A program made the position numbers and the translations under genes. Below the pieces are notes generated by a model. The model was not told the origin of the DNA and made no database searches. It worked only from the letters and a program-made list of their open reading frames with translations. From positions 124,001-188,000 of the forward strand of contig JAWKWT010000007.1 of assembly GCA_041397365.1 (NCBI GenBank): a stretch of DNA of 64,000 bases, written 5' to 3'. Of this stretch, positions 53,587 to 63,478 are shown piece after piece. This DNA comes from P52-10 sp041397365 (lineage in GTDB: Bacteria > Pseudomonadota > Alphaproteobacteria > Rhizobiales > Xanthobacteraceae). Numbering within the stretch: the first letter of the stretch is position 1; every line of letters starts with the position of its first letter.

Positions 53587-53629
53587 CCCGGAGTCCGCGC
53601 CGGCGAGTCGAACGATCGGATCGAGGTTG

Positions 53630-54831
53630 CTATACGGATTTGCGCATTGCCGTTCGGGTGAGGATGACGGCGAGATAGGCGGCGAACAATAGCGCCAGTG
53701 TCGTCGCAAAGCCGCGCGGCGGCCAGACATCCATGCCGAAACCTGCAAGCGGCGGGCCGATGATGAGTCCCATCGAATACATGACGACGAAAGCGGCGTT
53801 GGCCTGAGCCAGATCGGCGCCGCGGAAGCGGCTGCCGAGATGGGCAAGGCCCACCGTATAGAGGCCCGCGACGATGCCGCCCCAGCCGAACAGCATCAGC
53901 ATGAGGCTCGTGAGGCCGAGCGGGAGAACGGCGATGATGAACATGCCGAGCGCGCCGACGCTCGCGCAGAACATCAAAACCCAGCGCCGCTCGACGCGGT
54001 CCGCCACAAGGCCGATGGGAATCTGAAACAACACATTGCCAAGCACAAAGGCGGAAATCAGCGTGACCGCGCCGACCCGGTCAAGGCCGATGGCCGTGCC
54101 ATAGATCGGCAGCAGGGCCATCGCTCCCGTCTCGGCCGCGCCAAAGACGAAAGCCGCCAATGTGCCGGCTGGGGCCGCCCAGAGAAAGCTGGCGATGCCC
54201 GCCGACGGCTTGTCGGTGATGACCGGCGCGCTGTCGCGGGAGAGAACGACCGGCAACGCCGCAAGGGCGAAAAGAGCGCTGCCGATCAGGAAGGGACGCC
54301 ACCCCTCGGTCCCAGCCACCGTCAGGAGCAGCGGACCGAGCGCGAAGCCGATGGAGAGCGCGCTCGCATAGACGCCGAGGACGAGGCCGCGCCGCGCCCG
54401 GGCGCGGCGGCGTTGATCCAGTATTCGGAGATCACAAATAGCACCGCGAGCGCCGCGCCAAACAGGAACCGCAGCGGAAACCACGCCCAGAGCGGCTCCG
54501 TCACCCGAAAGGCCAGAAGCGACAGAACGCCGATTGCAATGGCGGCCGCAAGCAGCGGCCGGACGCCGAAGCGCCGGGCCCAGCCGGAGATGAAGGGCGC
54601 GCAGAGGATCGATGCGAATCCGGACATGGAGGTGTTGAATCCGATCATCGCCCCCGACGCTCCCTTGGAGTGCAGCGCGAAGGACAGGAGCGGAATCGAC
54701 AGCGACAGGCCGACGCCTACGGTGACGATTGTGGCGATGGCCGCGCCGATGGACAGGATGGTTTTGCGATCGAACATCCGGGACGGCGACGTTTCAGGCG
54801 TGGACGTTTCAAGCGGGGGCGTTTCAGTCAT
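53630..54831 (-). pseudogene. MFS transporter (YcaD-like), one frameshift
   Basis: About 400 residues with 12 predicted helices when joined. From the ATG at 54831: ILSIGAAIATIVTVGVGLSL and ISGWARRFGVRPLLAAAIAI (loop 2-3 equivalent), then EYWINAAAPG. After about 54400 the sense continues in another frame: ARRGLVLGVYASALSIGFAL to the stop at 53630, including DRVERRWVLMFC. One indel in a GC-rich run (GCGCCCGGGCGCGGCGCGG) explains it. The family exports or imports unknown small molecules. It is convergent with the molybdenum enzyme gene. Confidence 0.85.
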
Positions 54832-55204
54832 GACACCATTTTGTAACGTCGCGCCGTTGCGGCACGGCAATTATTGTTGCGGTCGATGACGATGACGCCG
54901 GCCGCGCCGCCAGCTTCTACCGCAGTTCGCTGTTGCTCCGCAGTACGGGCCGGGAATCGGCTGCCGCCGACAAGCGCGTCGGGGTTGAGACTCTGTCCTT
55001 AAATAACCTTTTGCAAGGACAAATCATCCCTCACGCTTCCGATGGCGGGTCTGCTAGATTCATTCAAATATTTTGAGGCTGCCTTCGATTTTTGGGAGAG
55101 GAAGTCGGCGAGACGTCGGGACAGCCGAGGACGATCCGCCGTTACGGATGCTCTGCGCTCCAGAGTTTTCAAGCGTCTTCGTCGTGAATTTGGATCGGTC
55201 AAAC
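54832..55204. other. Intergenic region between MFS and CorA-like genes
   Basis: A 373-base divergent gap that should contain both promoters. It holds the inverted repeat at 54994-55021. An open frame in line with the CorA-like gene extends back to 55073 but shows no family sequence. I see no RNA gene. Confidence 0.4.
54994..55021. promoter_or_regulatory. Inverted repeat TGTCCTT-N14-AAGGACA
   Basis: Perfect 7-base arms at 54994-55000 and 55015-55021 lie in the only AT-rich part of the divergent gap. It could be an operator or leader hairpin for the CorA-like gene, 184 bases ahead of its start. Confidence 0.45.
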
Positions 55205-56854
55205 ATGCCGTCTGCGATCAACGAAACGGACTCTCCGCTTGTGCGCGCGTTCCACCAGATTCTCATCTGGCCGCTTCATCTCGTCAGTTCGAAAGACCGC
55301 GCCGACGGCCGCAATCCCTGGGACATCCTTCGGAACGACCCCGCCCAGATCTGGAAAGAAGTGGATGATGAATTCGGCACCGATCTCGACTCCTTCAGCG
55401 AGCGGCACTACCGGGAATTCGTCACCTTCCTGCCATATGTGCAGCGATTGTTCTACGGCGTCGGCCTGCGGCGGAGCGGCGGATCGGATGGCGAGTCGCT
55501 CATCAAGGTCTATCGGCGGTCCGATATCGCCAAGGCGCGGGTTGTCTTTTCCGGCCGGCGCGAACCCGTCACGGTCGATATGCGCCATATCGACCTCTAT
55601 TTCTTCCACGATCTCGATCTCGCGATTCTGGTGGTCGAGGTCTGCGGCGCGGATATGCCGCTCGGCGCTGTTCAAAACATGCTTCACAGTTTTGGCCGGG
55701 CCTATCCTGCGGGGTGGGACAGCAACGGCCACGGTCTGAGCTGCCCGCGCAAGACGGAGTGGCTTGCGGCCGATGGCCGAGTGCTCGCCACGTCGAACTA
55801 CGAGGATCGCCATGAATACATGACCGCAGTTCTGCGCGAACGCGCGCCGGGACTGGCGTCGCATTGGCAATATCTTCTGAAGCCTTTGGTCGCCGATCAT
55901 TCCGACCAGTCCGGGAAGCTGCGTTTTCGTCAGCTTGAAGGCTATCGGATGCCGCTGATGGCCTACCTCGCCGTCGACCGCCTCGAGGATCTGACGCGAT
56001 CGGACTATATCCGGATCGCCTATACCAATGCTCCGGGCAACCGGAACGCGCTGCCCTATTCAGAACGTCATCTGGCGGAGTTCGAGCAGTCCTACTGCTA
56101 CGACAAATATTTCGACCCGAGCCAGTTCGGCGAGGGGTTGAGCATCCGCATCATGTGCCACGACCATGCGTTCCTGATGGTTGGCGATGCGACGCAGCCG
56201 ATCTTCACCGATGCCGAACAGGGCATTCTCGGCCAGTTCCGCCATCAGTATTTCCTGTTGGCGCTGATCGTGCACATGCACAAGGCCGCGCTGCTGATGC
56301 TGTCCAACCGCATGGTGCAGACCGTGAACGATCTGGATACCGAGCGGACGGAGACCGTCCGCCGCTTCCGCACCGAGATCAGGACGCATCTGGAGAATTT
56401 TCTCAGATTCACCCATCGCTACTGGTTTCAGGAGGTGTCCGATCAGGTTCAGGCGCGCAACGTCTACCATATCCTGGTCAGCCATATCGGGACCGAGCGT
56501 CTGTACGCGGATATTCGCGACGAACTACAGGATATGAGCGCTTACCTGGACAGCGATCTGCTGCGGCGGCAATCGATGACGTTCCTGCGCCTGACGGTCG
56601 TGACGATCGTCGGCCTGATCTGGACGTCGGTGACCGGCTTCCTCGGCATGAACCTGATCTCGGCGGCGTTACAGCCGCTTGCCGTCAAGGTTCTCTATTT
56701 CGTCGTGACGACGGCGCTTTTCACCGCGATCACCGTCTACACGCTGGCCAAATCCCAACGCCTCGCCAATTTTCTCGACGCCGTGACTAACGAGCGGATG
56801 TCGCTGCGCGCGAAAAGCGCGGCGCTGCTCGATATCTGGCGAAGAAAGCGTTGA
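55205..56854 (+). CDS. CorA-like inner-membrane protein
   Basis: A 549-residue protein with a long soluble N-terminal domain (about 470 residues) and two C-terminal membrane helices. The first helix ends in SVTGFLGMNLISAA, containing GMN, the signature of CorA-type Mg2+ channels; helix two is VLYFVVTTALFTAITVYTLA. The preceding long helix (RTHLENFLRFTHRYWFQEVS) matches the CorA stalk. The soluble domain is larger than in classic CorA (about 316 residues in total), with HDLDLAILVVEVCGADMPLG near residue 140. A divalent-cation channel or transport regulator is likely. ATG at 55205 chosen because family-like sequence begins there. Confidence 0.7.
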   Translation: MPSAINETDSPLVRAFHQILIWPLHLVSSKDRADGRNPWDILRNDPAQIWKEVDDEFGTDLDSFSERHYREFVTFLPYVQRLFYGVGLRRSGGSDGESLIKVYRRSDIAKARVVFSGRREPVTVDMRHIDLYFFHDLDLAILVVEVCGADMPLGAVQNMLHSFGRAYPAGWDSNGHGLSCPRKTEWLAADGRVLATSNYEDRHEYMTAVLRERAPGLASHWQYLLKPLVADHSDQSGKLRFRQLEGYRMPLMAYLAVDRLEDLTRSDYIRIAYTNAPGNRNALPYSERHLAEFEQSYCYDKYFDPSQFGEGLSIRIMCHDHAFLMVGDATQPIFTDAEQGILGQFRHQYFLLALIVHMHKAALLMLSNRMVQTVNDLDTERTETVRRFRTEIRTHLENFLRFTHRYWFQEVSDQVQARNVYHILVSHIGTERLYADIRDELQDMSAYLDSDLLRRQSMTFLRLTVVTIVGLIWTSVTGFLGMNLISAALQPLAVKVLYFVVTTALFTAITVYTLAKSQRLANFLDAVTNERMSLRAKSAALLDIWRRKR

Positions 56855-56930
56855 TGAGCCGCGACGGCGTCATGCACTGCGTCTCGCCGCCGTCCGGCCG
56901 GGCCGCGAGACTTTCAGCGATCCAGGTTCG

Positions 56931-57719
56931 TCACCAATTTGCGGACCGTTTCTCCGCAAACGAGGCGAGACCTTCGCCGGCCTCCTTGGTCTGACGTTTC
57001 TCCGCATGCATGCGCACGAGCCGCGCATAGGCTTCGTCGCCGATGTCCATGCCGCCGAACGAGCTTTCCATCGCCAGCGCCTTCGTTTCCGCCAGCGCTT
57101 CGGGGCCGTTGGCGAGCAATTGCTCGACGATCCGCGCGCCGGCCTGCTCAAGCTCGGTGAGTGGCACGACGTCATGCGCGAGCCCGATGCGATGCGCCTC
57201 GTCCGCGCCGAAGCGTTCTCCGGTCAGCGCGTAGCGGCGCACCTGCCGAGCGCCGATTGCGTCGCAAAGCTGCGGGATGATGATCGCGGCGGTCAGCCCC
57301 CACCGCACTTCCGTGATCGAGAAGATGGCATTGTCGGCCGCGATCACGATATCGCAGGCGGAAACGACGCCGGTGCCGCCGCCGAAGCAGCCGCCCTGCA
57401 CCAGCGCCACGGTCGGGACCGGAAGCCGGTTCAGGCGCTGCACGGCCTCGAATGTCGCGCGCGAGACCGCCTCGTTTTCGGCCGGCGATTTTGGCCGCAC
57501 GCCGTTGATCCATTTCAGGTCCGCGCCGGCCTGAAAATGCTTTCCGTTGCCCTTCAGCACCACGACGCGCAGCGACGGTTTTGTCCCCAGATCGTCCATG
57601 GCCGCGAGCAGGCCGTGGATCAGACCGTGGTCATAGGCGTTGTTGACCTCGGGACGGTTCAAAGTCACGGTCGCGACGCCGCGTTGGTCGAGACTCCAAA
57701 GGACCGGATCAGCAGGCAT
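56931..57719 (-). CDS. Enoyl-CoA hydratase/isomerase family protein
   Basis: A 262-residue crotonase. GKHFQAGADLKWINGVRPKS and VQGGCFGGGTGVVSACDIVI form the oxyanion hole. The first catalytic Glu position (GGGCE in hydratases) is GGGTG here, while SITEVRWGLTAAII keeps a Glu. So it may be a methylglutaconyl-like hydratase, isomerase or a hydrolase rather than a standard hydratase. It is transcribed with, and downstream of, the alkyl-sulfatase gene; oxidation of the alcohol released from an alkyl sulfate would fit. Confidence 0.85.
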   Translation of the reverse strand: MPADPVLWSLDQRGVATVTLNRPEVNNAYDHGLIHGLLAAMDDLGTKPSLRVVVLKGNGKHFQAGADLKWINGVRPKSPAENEAVSRATFEAVQRLNRLPVPTVALVQGGCFGGGTGVVSACDIVIAADNAIFSITEVRWGLTAAIIIPQLCDAIGARQVRRYALTGERFGADEAHRIGLAHDVVPLTELEQAGARIVEQLLANGPEALAETKALAMESSFGGMDIGDEAYARLVRMHAEKRQTKEAGEGLASFAEKRSANW

Positions 57720-57822
57720 CGAACATTTCCTTCAACTCGTCTTTGATATCAGGCGAGCAAATCGCTGCGCAGAACCGGAGTTTACGCTTCCCGCCGTCGA
57801 TGCCGCAAGCGGCGGTTTGGGA

Positions 57823-59742
57823 TCAGGGCTCGACGATCGCGAACGCGACCTCGAACGTATCCAGCAAAGCGAGCAGCTCCTTCAGCTTGGCAACGTCGCC
57901 GCTCACCTTGATCGCGCCGCCCGCGATCTCTTGATCGAATGTGGATTCCATCAGCGTGATGGAATCCAGCAGCTTGCGCGTCAGCGTGATCGTCGCCTGC
58001 GCCTGATCCGATTGCTGGGCGGCGCGATGGGTGAGGGCGGCATTCTCCAGATTGAGGACATAGTCCTGCCCGATGTCGGTAAAGCGCCAATTCAGAATGA
58101 TGCGCTTGCCTTCCGCCTTCGGGCCGTTCAGGCGCACGCCCCAGAAATCGAAGAACGAGTTCAGCGGCATCGCGCGCAGTGCCTCGGGCGCGACGGAGCT
58201 GCGTGCGCGCGATTTTGGCGGCCCCTCGCGTAGCTCCTGCGCGCCGCAGAGATAGGCGTTGCGCCAGGTCGCGGCTTCGGCCTCGTAGCCGAGCTGTTCA
58301 TAGACGTCGGCCGCGAACGCACGCGCCTCCTGATTGCCCGGATCGGCGAAGACGACATGCTTCATCACCTCGGCGACCCAGCGGTAATTGCCTTTCTTGA
58401 AGTCTTCGCGCGCCTTGGCCATCGCGACATCCGCGCCGCCCATATAGGCGACGTAGTTCTTCGCCGCGTCCACCGGCGGCAGCGGGTCGAGGTTGGCCGG
58501 GTTCGCGTCGTACCAACCGAGATAGCGCTGGTAGACCGCCTTCGAATTGTGTCGCAGCGTGCCGTAATAGCCGCGCGCGTGCCAGGAGCAGCAGATCGTC
58601 TGCGGGAGCTGGAGGGTTTCGGCGATCTCCGCCGGCGTGCATCCGAGATTGGCGAGGCGCAGCGTTTGATCGTGGACGTATTTGTAGAGATCGCGCTGGA
58701 CCTTCAGATAGTCGATGATGCGCGGCGAGTCCCACACCGGCCAGTGATGCTGGCCGATCAGCGCATCGGACTTTTCGCCGAATTTTTCCAGCGCCACGTC
58801 GATGTAATGCGACCACGAGCGCGAGTCGCGCACCACCGAGCCGCGGAAGGGCAGGAGATTGTGAAAGTTATGGACCGTGTTCTCCGCCATGTTGAGCACA
58901 CGGAATTTCGGATAGTACATGTGGAATTCGGCCGGCACTCGCTGTCCGGCGCCATCCAGGGCTTTGATTTCGACGCCATCGACAGTGCGCGTTTTACCCG
59001 TGTCCCGGCTGATGTAGTCCGTGGGCGGGATCAGGTGATGTTGCCGGTCGACGAGGTTTACGCACCAGGTCCGTCCACCTGACCGCGCTCGCCCTTCGGC
59101 AGCCTTCCACCGAACTGATAGTAGCCGTCGCGACATCGCAGGGGCCCGCGAATATTTTCGTCGGCGATCGCTTCCGGGAAACCCTCGGGAGCGATCACGC
59201 TGGCCTTGCCAGGATCGACTTCAGCCTGGCTGATGACGCCCTTCCGCCGCCCCAATGGTCCAGTGTGCGAGTGCGTGTAGATGACAGCATGCACCGACCT
59301 GCTTCGTGCAGTGCGCGGCGTAGTAAAGTTCGAGGCCGGCGCGCGCGACCTGCCTCGTCACCAGCAGATCGACAACGATCACGCGGTGTCACCTTCGATG
59401 ATGGTCATGGTGGACAGATCGAAGCCGCGGATCTGGTAGACGCCCGGCACCCTCCTTACAGGCCGTGCCGAAGGGTTCGGTTGCGCCTGCCGCCACGGGC
59501 TCGGATTGACGGTGTCCGCAGGCGTGTCGCTGTTCAGGAACGCGTAGTCCTTCATGCTCAGACCACGCGGCCGTCCTCTGCCTTGATCTCGGCGTCGGGC
59601 AGGGGTGGCGATGAAGCCGCGTTCGGCGTCCTCGAAATCCTGCCGGTCGTTGAACGGCAGCGTGTCAACAGCTTGGCGTTTCTTGCCTTGACGGAAGGTT
59701 CGACACCTTGGGCGTGAACAGATCGAGGATGTTTTGGCTCAT
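57823..59742 (-). pseudogene. Alkyl sulfatase (SdsA/BDS1 type, metallo-beta-lactamase fold), N-terminal part multiply frameshifted
   Basis: From 59136 to 57823 one clean frame gives the C-terminal two thirds: YYPKFRVLNMAENTVHNFHN (metal site), then GQHHWPVWDS, the helical dimerisation domain and a C-terminal SCP2-like lid domain (SGDVAKLKELLALLDTFEVA). The N-terminal third (59136-59742) is in pieces: RQDFEDAERGFIAT-like, LPDAEIKAEDGRVV, MKDYAFLNSDTPADTVNP, VVDLLVTRQVARAGLELYYA, and the zinc motif, where VIYTHSHT is in one frame and DHWGGG in another because of one extra G at about 59246. At least five indels lie in about 600 bases. The enzyme would release sulfate from primary alkyl sulfates; it cannot as written. 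Confidence 0.88.
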
Positions 59743-59959
59743 TGGTGACCGAACCTGTGTTGAGGGAGTGTGTTGAGACAGGAGTGGCCCGCGCGTTGTT
59801 CGGCGCGGCAGGCATGACAAGAGTTCTGAAGACGGCGCTGACGCCGAGACAATCTGCTGCCAGCGAAGGTTGCGTATCGGCCGGTCGTGGCCGTGATAAA
59901 CCGTTCTCTCCCGAATCTTTTTTGGTCAGCGATCGCGATCGGAGCGTGAATTATTATAT

Positions 59960-59977
59960 GAATATGAACTCGTATTC
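59960..59977. promoter_or_regulatory. TetR-type operator between alkyl sulfatase and tetR
   Basis: GAATATGAACTCGTATTC is an 18-bp near-palindrome with 14 matching positions, 18 bases before the tetR start. It lies in the only AT-rich stretch of the divergent gap. Autoregulation and control of the sulfatase are likely. Confidence 0.65.
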
Positions 59978-59995
59978 GGATTATAGTCAAGTGTC

Positions 59996-60616
59996 ATGAC
60001 GGCGAAGGCAGAACCCACGGATATCTTGCCGGCGAAGCAGGCGCGCAGCCGCGCGCGGCGCGACGCGCTCGTCCGCGCGGGAAAGAAGCTTTGTGAAATC
60101 AAGGATTTCGACGACCTGTCGGTGGCAGAGATCGCTGCCGAGGCCGGCTGTTCGGTCGGCTCCTTCTACAGCCGCTTCACCGACAAGGACGGGTTTTTCC
60201 GGGCGATCGTCGGGGATGCGGCCGAGCGGGACAGGACCCGAACTCCCGATCCGGCGAACGATCCGACGCAGCCGATCGACGCCATCCTGGCCGAGGTGGT
60301 GGCTGCCACGCTCGCGGGATACCGTAAGCGGCGCGGGCTCATTCGCGCCACCATCCGCCGCAGCATGACCGAGCCTGCGCTGTGGGAGCCGACCCGGCAA
60401 CGCGGCCAGGACGTCGCCGACCGTCTGGTGGCGCGGCTCGCCGACAGCTTTCCTGATGATCCGCATCTGGAGCGCAGGATTCGCTTTGCCTGCCAGATGT
60501 TGTTCGGCACGCTGAACAACGCCGTCCTGATCGCGCCGGGACCGTTGCAGCTCGACGATGAAGCCATGGAGGGCGAATTGCTGCGGGCCTTCCGGCTGAT
60601 GATCCTCACGCCTTGA
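59996..60616 (+). CDS. TetR-family transcriptional regulator
   Basis: A 206-residue TetR protein. LPAKQARSRARRDALVRAGK is the basic N-terminus; FDDLSVAEIAAEAGCSVGSF and YSRFTDKDGFFRAI are the helix-turn-helix. It is divergent from the alkyl-sulfatase remnant, with an 18-bp palindrome just upstream of its own start. A repressor of alkyl sulfate or related lipid metabolism is inferred from position. Confidence 0.9.
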   Translation: MTAKAEPTDILPAKQARSRARRDALVRAGKKLCEIKDFDDLSVAEIAAEAGCSVGSFYSRFTDKDGFFRAIVGDAAERDRTRTPDPANDPTQPIDAILAEVVAATLAGYRKRRGLIRATIRRSMTEPALWEPTRQRGQDVADRLVARLADSFPDDPHLERRIRFACQMLFGTLNNAVLIAPGPLQLDDEAMEGELLRAFRLMILTP

Positions 60617-60808
60617 GCGTGACATTCATTAGCTCGCGCCGCGCGAGGGCCGATCGTGATTTCGTCGCCGTGTTGAACGGCTCGCCTTCGGCTTTGTGGC
60701 AGAATGTCGGATTGATTGGATCGATCGACGCAATAAAGTGCTGCCGGACCGCTTGCTCCAGCGAAATGTTTCGATGGACGTCTGGGCGCGCTGCCAGGAA
60801 TTCGCCGG

Positions 60809-61579
60809 ATGAATGGAAGGCCAGCAAAAGGGCAGGGTGCGGCAGGCCGCGAAAAACAGCTCGCGAAACTGGACGGGCTGTTGACGCCGGACAGCGATCT
60901 GCCGCGCGGTGGTCCGCCGCCGCTGTTCAGAGGTCTGACACCCGACGAGCAGAATGAAATCCTGAACGCCGGCAAGCGCCGCGTTCTGAATCGCGGCGCG
61001 CTGCTGTTCAGGCAAGGCAGCCCGCAGGATGGAATCTTCCTGATCGAAAGCGGCCGCATCAAGGTGTTCTATATCGGCCCGTCTGGACGCGAGATCACGC
61101 TGGCTTATTGGTACGCAGGCCATTTTGTCGGAGGGCCGGACGTCTTCGAGCGCGGGACGCATGTGTGGTCCGGCACCGCCGCCGCAAACAGTGCGGTGCT
61201 GCATCTGCCGGGGGACTTTCTTCGGAAGATGACCCTGAAGACACCGGCGCTCGCCATCAACATCATCGATGGTCTGAGCTTCAAGGGCAAATGCTATTCA
61301 GCGTTGGCGCAGATGCTCGGCACCCGCTCCCCGGTGCAGCGGCTGGCGCAGCTTCTGCTGCATCTGGCCAATCTCTATGGTCTCGAAGAAAGCGGTGGAA
61401 CATTCATCACCGCGTCGTTCACGCAGGCGGAATTCGCTCATATGACCGGTGTGACACGGCAATCCGTCACGACGACGCTGAAGCGCTTCGTCGATTCCGG
61501 GGTCGTGGCCTGGAGTGGACCGAATCTCGTGATCCAGAATATCGGCCAGCTTTCGCTGCTCCGCGACGGGAAGAAATAG
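60809..61579 (+). CDS. Crp/Fnr-family transcriptional regulator
   Basis: A 256-residue regulator. LLFRQGSPQDGIFLIESGRIKVFYI is the cyclic-nucleotide-binding beta roll; LLLHLANLYG begins the dimer helix and the DNA-binding part is FTQAEFAHMTGVTRQSVTTT. There is no N-terminal FNR-type cysteine cluster, and the cAMP-contact RxxSxxGE sequence is not obvious, so the effector is unknown. It precedes the sulfonate/nitrate-type importer and may control it. The 192 bases before it (60617-60808) show no other gene. Confidence 0.88.
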   Translation: MNGRPAKGQGAAGREKQLAKLDGLLTPDSDLPRGGPPPLFRGLTPDEQNEILNAGKRRVLNRGALLFRQGSPQDGIFLIESGRIKVFYIGPSGREITLAYWYAGHFVGGPDVFERGTHVWSGTAAANSAVLHLPGDFLRKMTLKTPALAINIIDGLSFKGKCYSALAQMLGTRSPVQRLAQLLLHLANLYGLEESGGTFITASFTQAEFAHMTGVTRQSVTTTLKRFVDSGVVAWSGPNLVIQNIGQLSLLRDGKK

Positions 61580-62026
61580 CCGGCCTGATCCTCAAAGATC
61601 GAATGCCCGCACGTTGTCACGAAGCTCCCGGCGTCCATCGCACATTCCGTTGGCAGTCGCGCCGGAATTTCTGACCAAGAAATAAGCAGCGGCTGTTTCT
61701 GCGCAACAGATTGCGCATCGTCTTCTTTTCAAATTCAAAACCCGTCCGGCGCGGCGCAGAACTTTCGTACGGCCTTGATGGTCCCCAACGTACGATTGCG
61801 AGTTCGTAAACCGTGACGACATCGCCCTGCATCGATTGCTGCTTCAAGGATGATCTCCGACTGCATCCGTTTGCGCAGGCGATTGGCACGCGACTTGCGA
61901 CTCCATCTGACGTGATGACCACGACAGTCGCCAGCCAGGTGACTGTTCCCGCGGACGATGTACGCCGCGCCCGAACGGTGCGCATCGGTTCGAGAAGACA
62001 TGTCTCACTCGGAAAGGATTGCTCCC
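61580..62026. other. Intergenic region before the sulfonate/nitrate-type importer
   Basis: A 447-base stretch containing the 18-bp inverted repeat at 61700-61717 followed by a T-rich run. It should hold the importer promoter. No gene or RNA recognised. Confidence 0.4.
61700..61717. terminator. Inverted repeat with T-rich tail after the Crp/Fnr gene
   Basis: TGCGCAA-CAGA-TTGCGCA: perfect 7-base arms and a 4-base loop, then TCGTCTTCTTTTC. This has the hairpin plus T-rich form of an intrinsic terminator. The symmetry would also suit a protein-binding site, for example for the Crp/Fnr regulator itself. Confidence 0.5.
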
Positions 62027-63460
62027 ATGATCGATAAGTCGGCTCTCACCAAGGCAGGTTATCGCCATTTGATCGTCGCGGCCTTCGCGCTCCTTTCGAC
62101 CAGCGCGCTCGCGCAGACGATCGAGATCGGCATCGGCACCCAGAACACGACCACCAACACCGTTACCGGTGGCGTCGTTCTCAAGGAGCTTGGATTGCTT
62201 GAGAAGCATCTGCCGAAGACCGGAAAATATCAGGGCGTCCAATACAAGTTCAACTGGCAGAATTTTACCTCGGGGCCGCCGATCACGAACGGCATGATGG
62301 CCGACAATATCCAGATCGGAATGATGGGCGACTATCCGTTGATGGTTGCCGGAGCGACCGGCCAGGCGACCAAGAATGAAACTCAACTGGTTGCGATCAT
62401 TGCATACAACGAGTTTGGCGGCGGCAACGGCATCGTCGTTCATAAGGCTTCACCATTTTATCAACTCTCAGATCTGAAGGGGAAGATGGTCTCCGTTCCG
62501 TTCGGATCGGCCGCGCACGGCATGATGATAACGTCGCTGGAGAAAAGCGGACTTCCATCAAATTTCTGGAATCTCGTTTCGCAATCGCCGGAAGTCGGAA
62601 GCACAAATCTTCAGGAAAAGCGCATCGATGCGCATGGGGACTTCGTTCCCTTCGCGGAGCTGTTGCCGTTCCGAGGTTTCGCGCGAAAGATCTATGACGG
62701 CGCCGAGACCAAGACACCGACATTCCATGGCGTCGTGATCCGCAAGGATTTCGGCGAGAAGTATCCGGAAATCATCGTCGGCTACATCAATGCGCTGATG
62801 GAGGCCAATGACTGGGTTCGGAAGAATCCGAAACTGGCCGCCGAGAAGATCGAGGAATGGACCAAGATCAACAAGGAAGTCGCCTACGTCTTCCTCGGTC
62901 CCGGCGGCATGCACACGCTTGACCCCACCATCAAGCCGAAATGGGTCGAATCCATTGGCACCAGCTACGGCGTCATGCAGAAGCTGAATATGATCAAGGA
63001 ACTCAACATCGGTGCCTGGGTCAATGACAGCTACGTAAGGCGGGCTTTCAAGGAGAAGGGGCTGGATTACGACAAGCAGCTCGCGTCGATGTCCGGATAC
63101 AACGTGACCGGAACCGATACGCTGTGCAACGCTCCTGTCGATAAGCCGCTTGAAGCCGGCGAAGTGTGGGTCGAGGGCGGCGACATTGTCACTTTCTCCT
63201 CGCCGGGCTGCACCCTGCTCGGTGTGAAAAAGCTGACGGGCGAAAACCGGAAGCTCAACGCCGTCTATCTCGTCGATCATGCGCTGGGAATCAAAGTGTT
63301 CGCGGATGCGGCGTTCTACGCGATCAGCACGAAGGATCCGAAGAAGCCTGTCGTCGTGCCGTTCCTGCTGAAGAAGGATGCGGAGGCGCATGCGGCCAAG
63401 AATGACGGGAAGCTCGCGACCTATTCGGAAGCGCTCGCTGCCGTCAGCAGTGCTCGATGA
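62027..63460 (+). CDS. ABC transporter substrate-binding protein, nitrate/sulfonate/taurine family
   Basis: A 477-residue periplasmic receptor of the NMT1/SsuA/NrtA type. The signal (YRHLIVAAFALLSTSALA) is cleaved before QTIEIGIGTQNTTTNTVTGG. NGMMADNIQIGMMGDYPLMV is the family motif for the binding cleft, and DLKGKMVSVPFGSAAHGMMI follows. It is longer than SsuA (about 320), closer to the NrtA-like group; an added C-terminal region (from about residue 350) has cysteines in DTLCNAPVD and SPGCTLLG. ATG at 62027 has GGAAAGG upstream. The nearby alkyl sulfatase, sulfurtransferase and beta-lyase hint at a sulfur compound, but this is only context. Confidence 0.88.
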   Translation: MIDKSALTKAGYRHLIVAAFALLSTSALAQTIEIGIGTQNTTTNTVTGGVVLKELGLLEKHLPKTGKYQGVQYKFNWQNFTSGPPITNGMMADNIQIGMMGDYPLMVAGATGQATKNETQLVAIIAYNEFGGGNGIVVHKASPFYQLSDLKGKMVSVPFGSAAHGMMITSLEKSGLPSNFWNLVSQSPEVGSTNLQEKRIDAHGDFVPFAELLPFRGFARKIYDGAETKTPTFHGVVIRKDFGEKYPEIIVGYINALMEANDWVRKNPKLAAEKIEEWTKINKEVAYVFLGPGGMHTLDPTIKPKWVESIGTSYGVMQKLNMIKELNIGAWVNDSYVRRAFKEKGLDYDKQLASMSGYNVTGTDTLCNAPVDKPLEAGEVWVEGGDIVTFSSPGCTLLGVKKLTGENRKLNAVYLVDHALGIKVFADAAFYAISTKDPKKPVVVPFLLKKDAEAHAAKNDGKLATYSEALAAVSSAR

Positions 63461-63478
63461 CGGCAGATGGAGAGCGTC

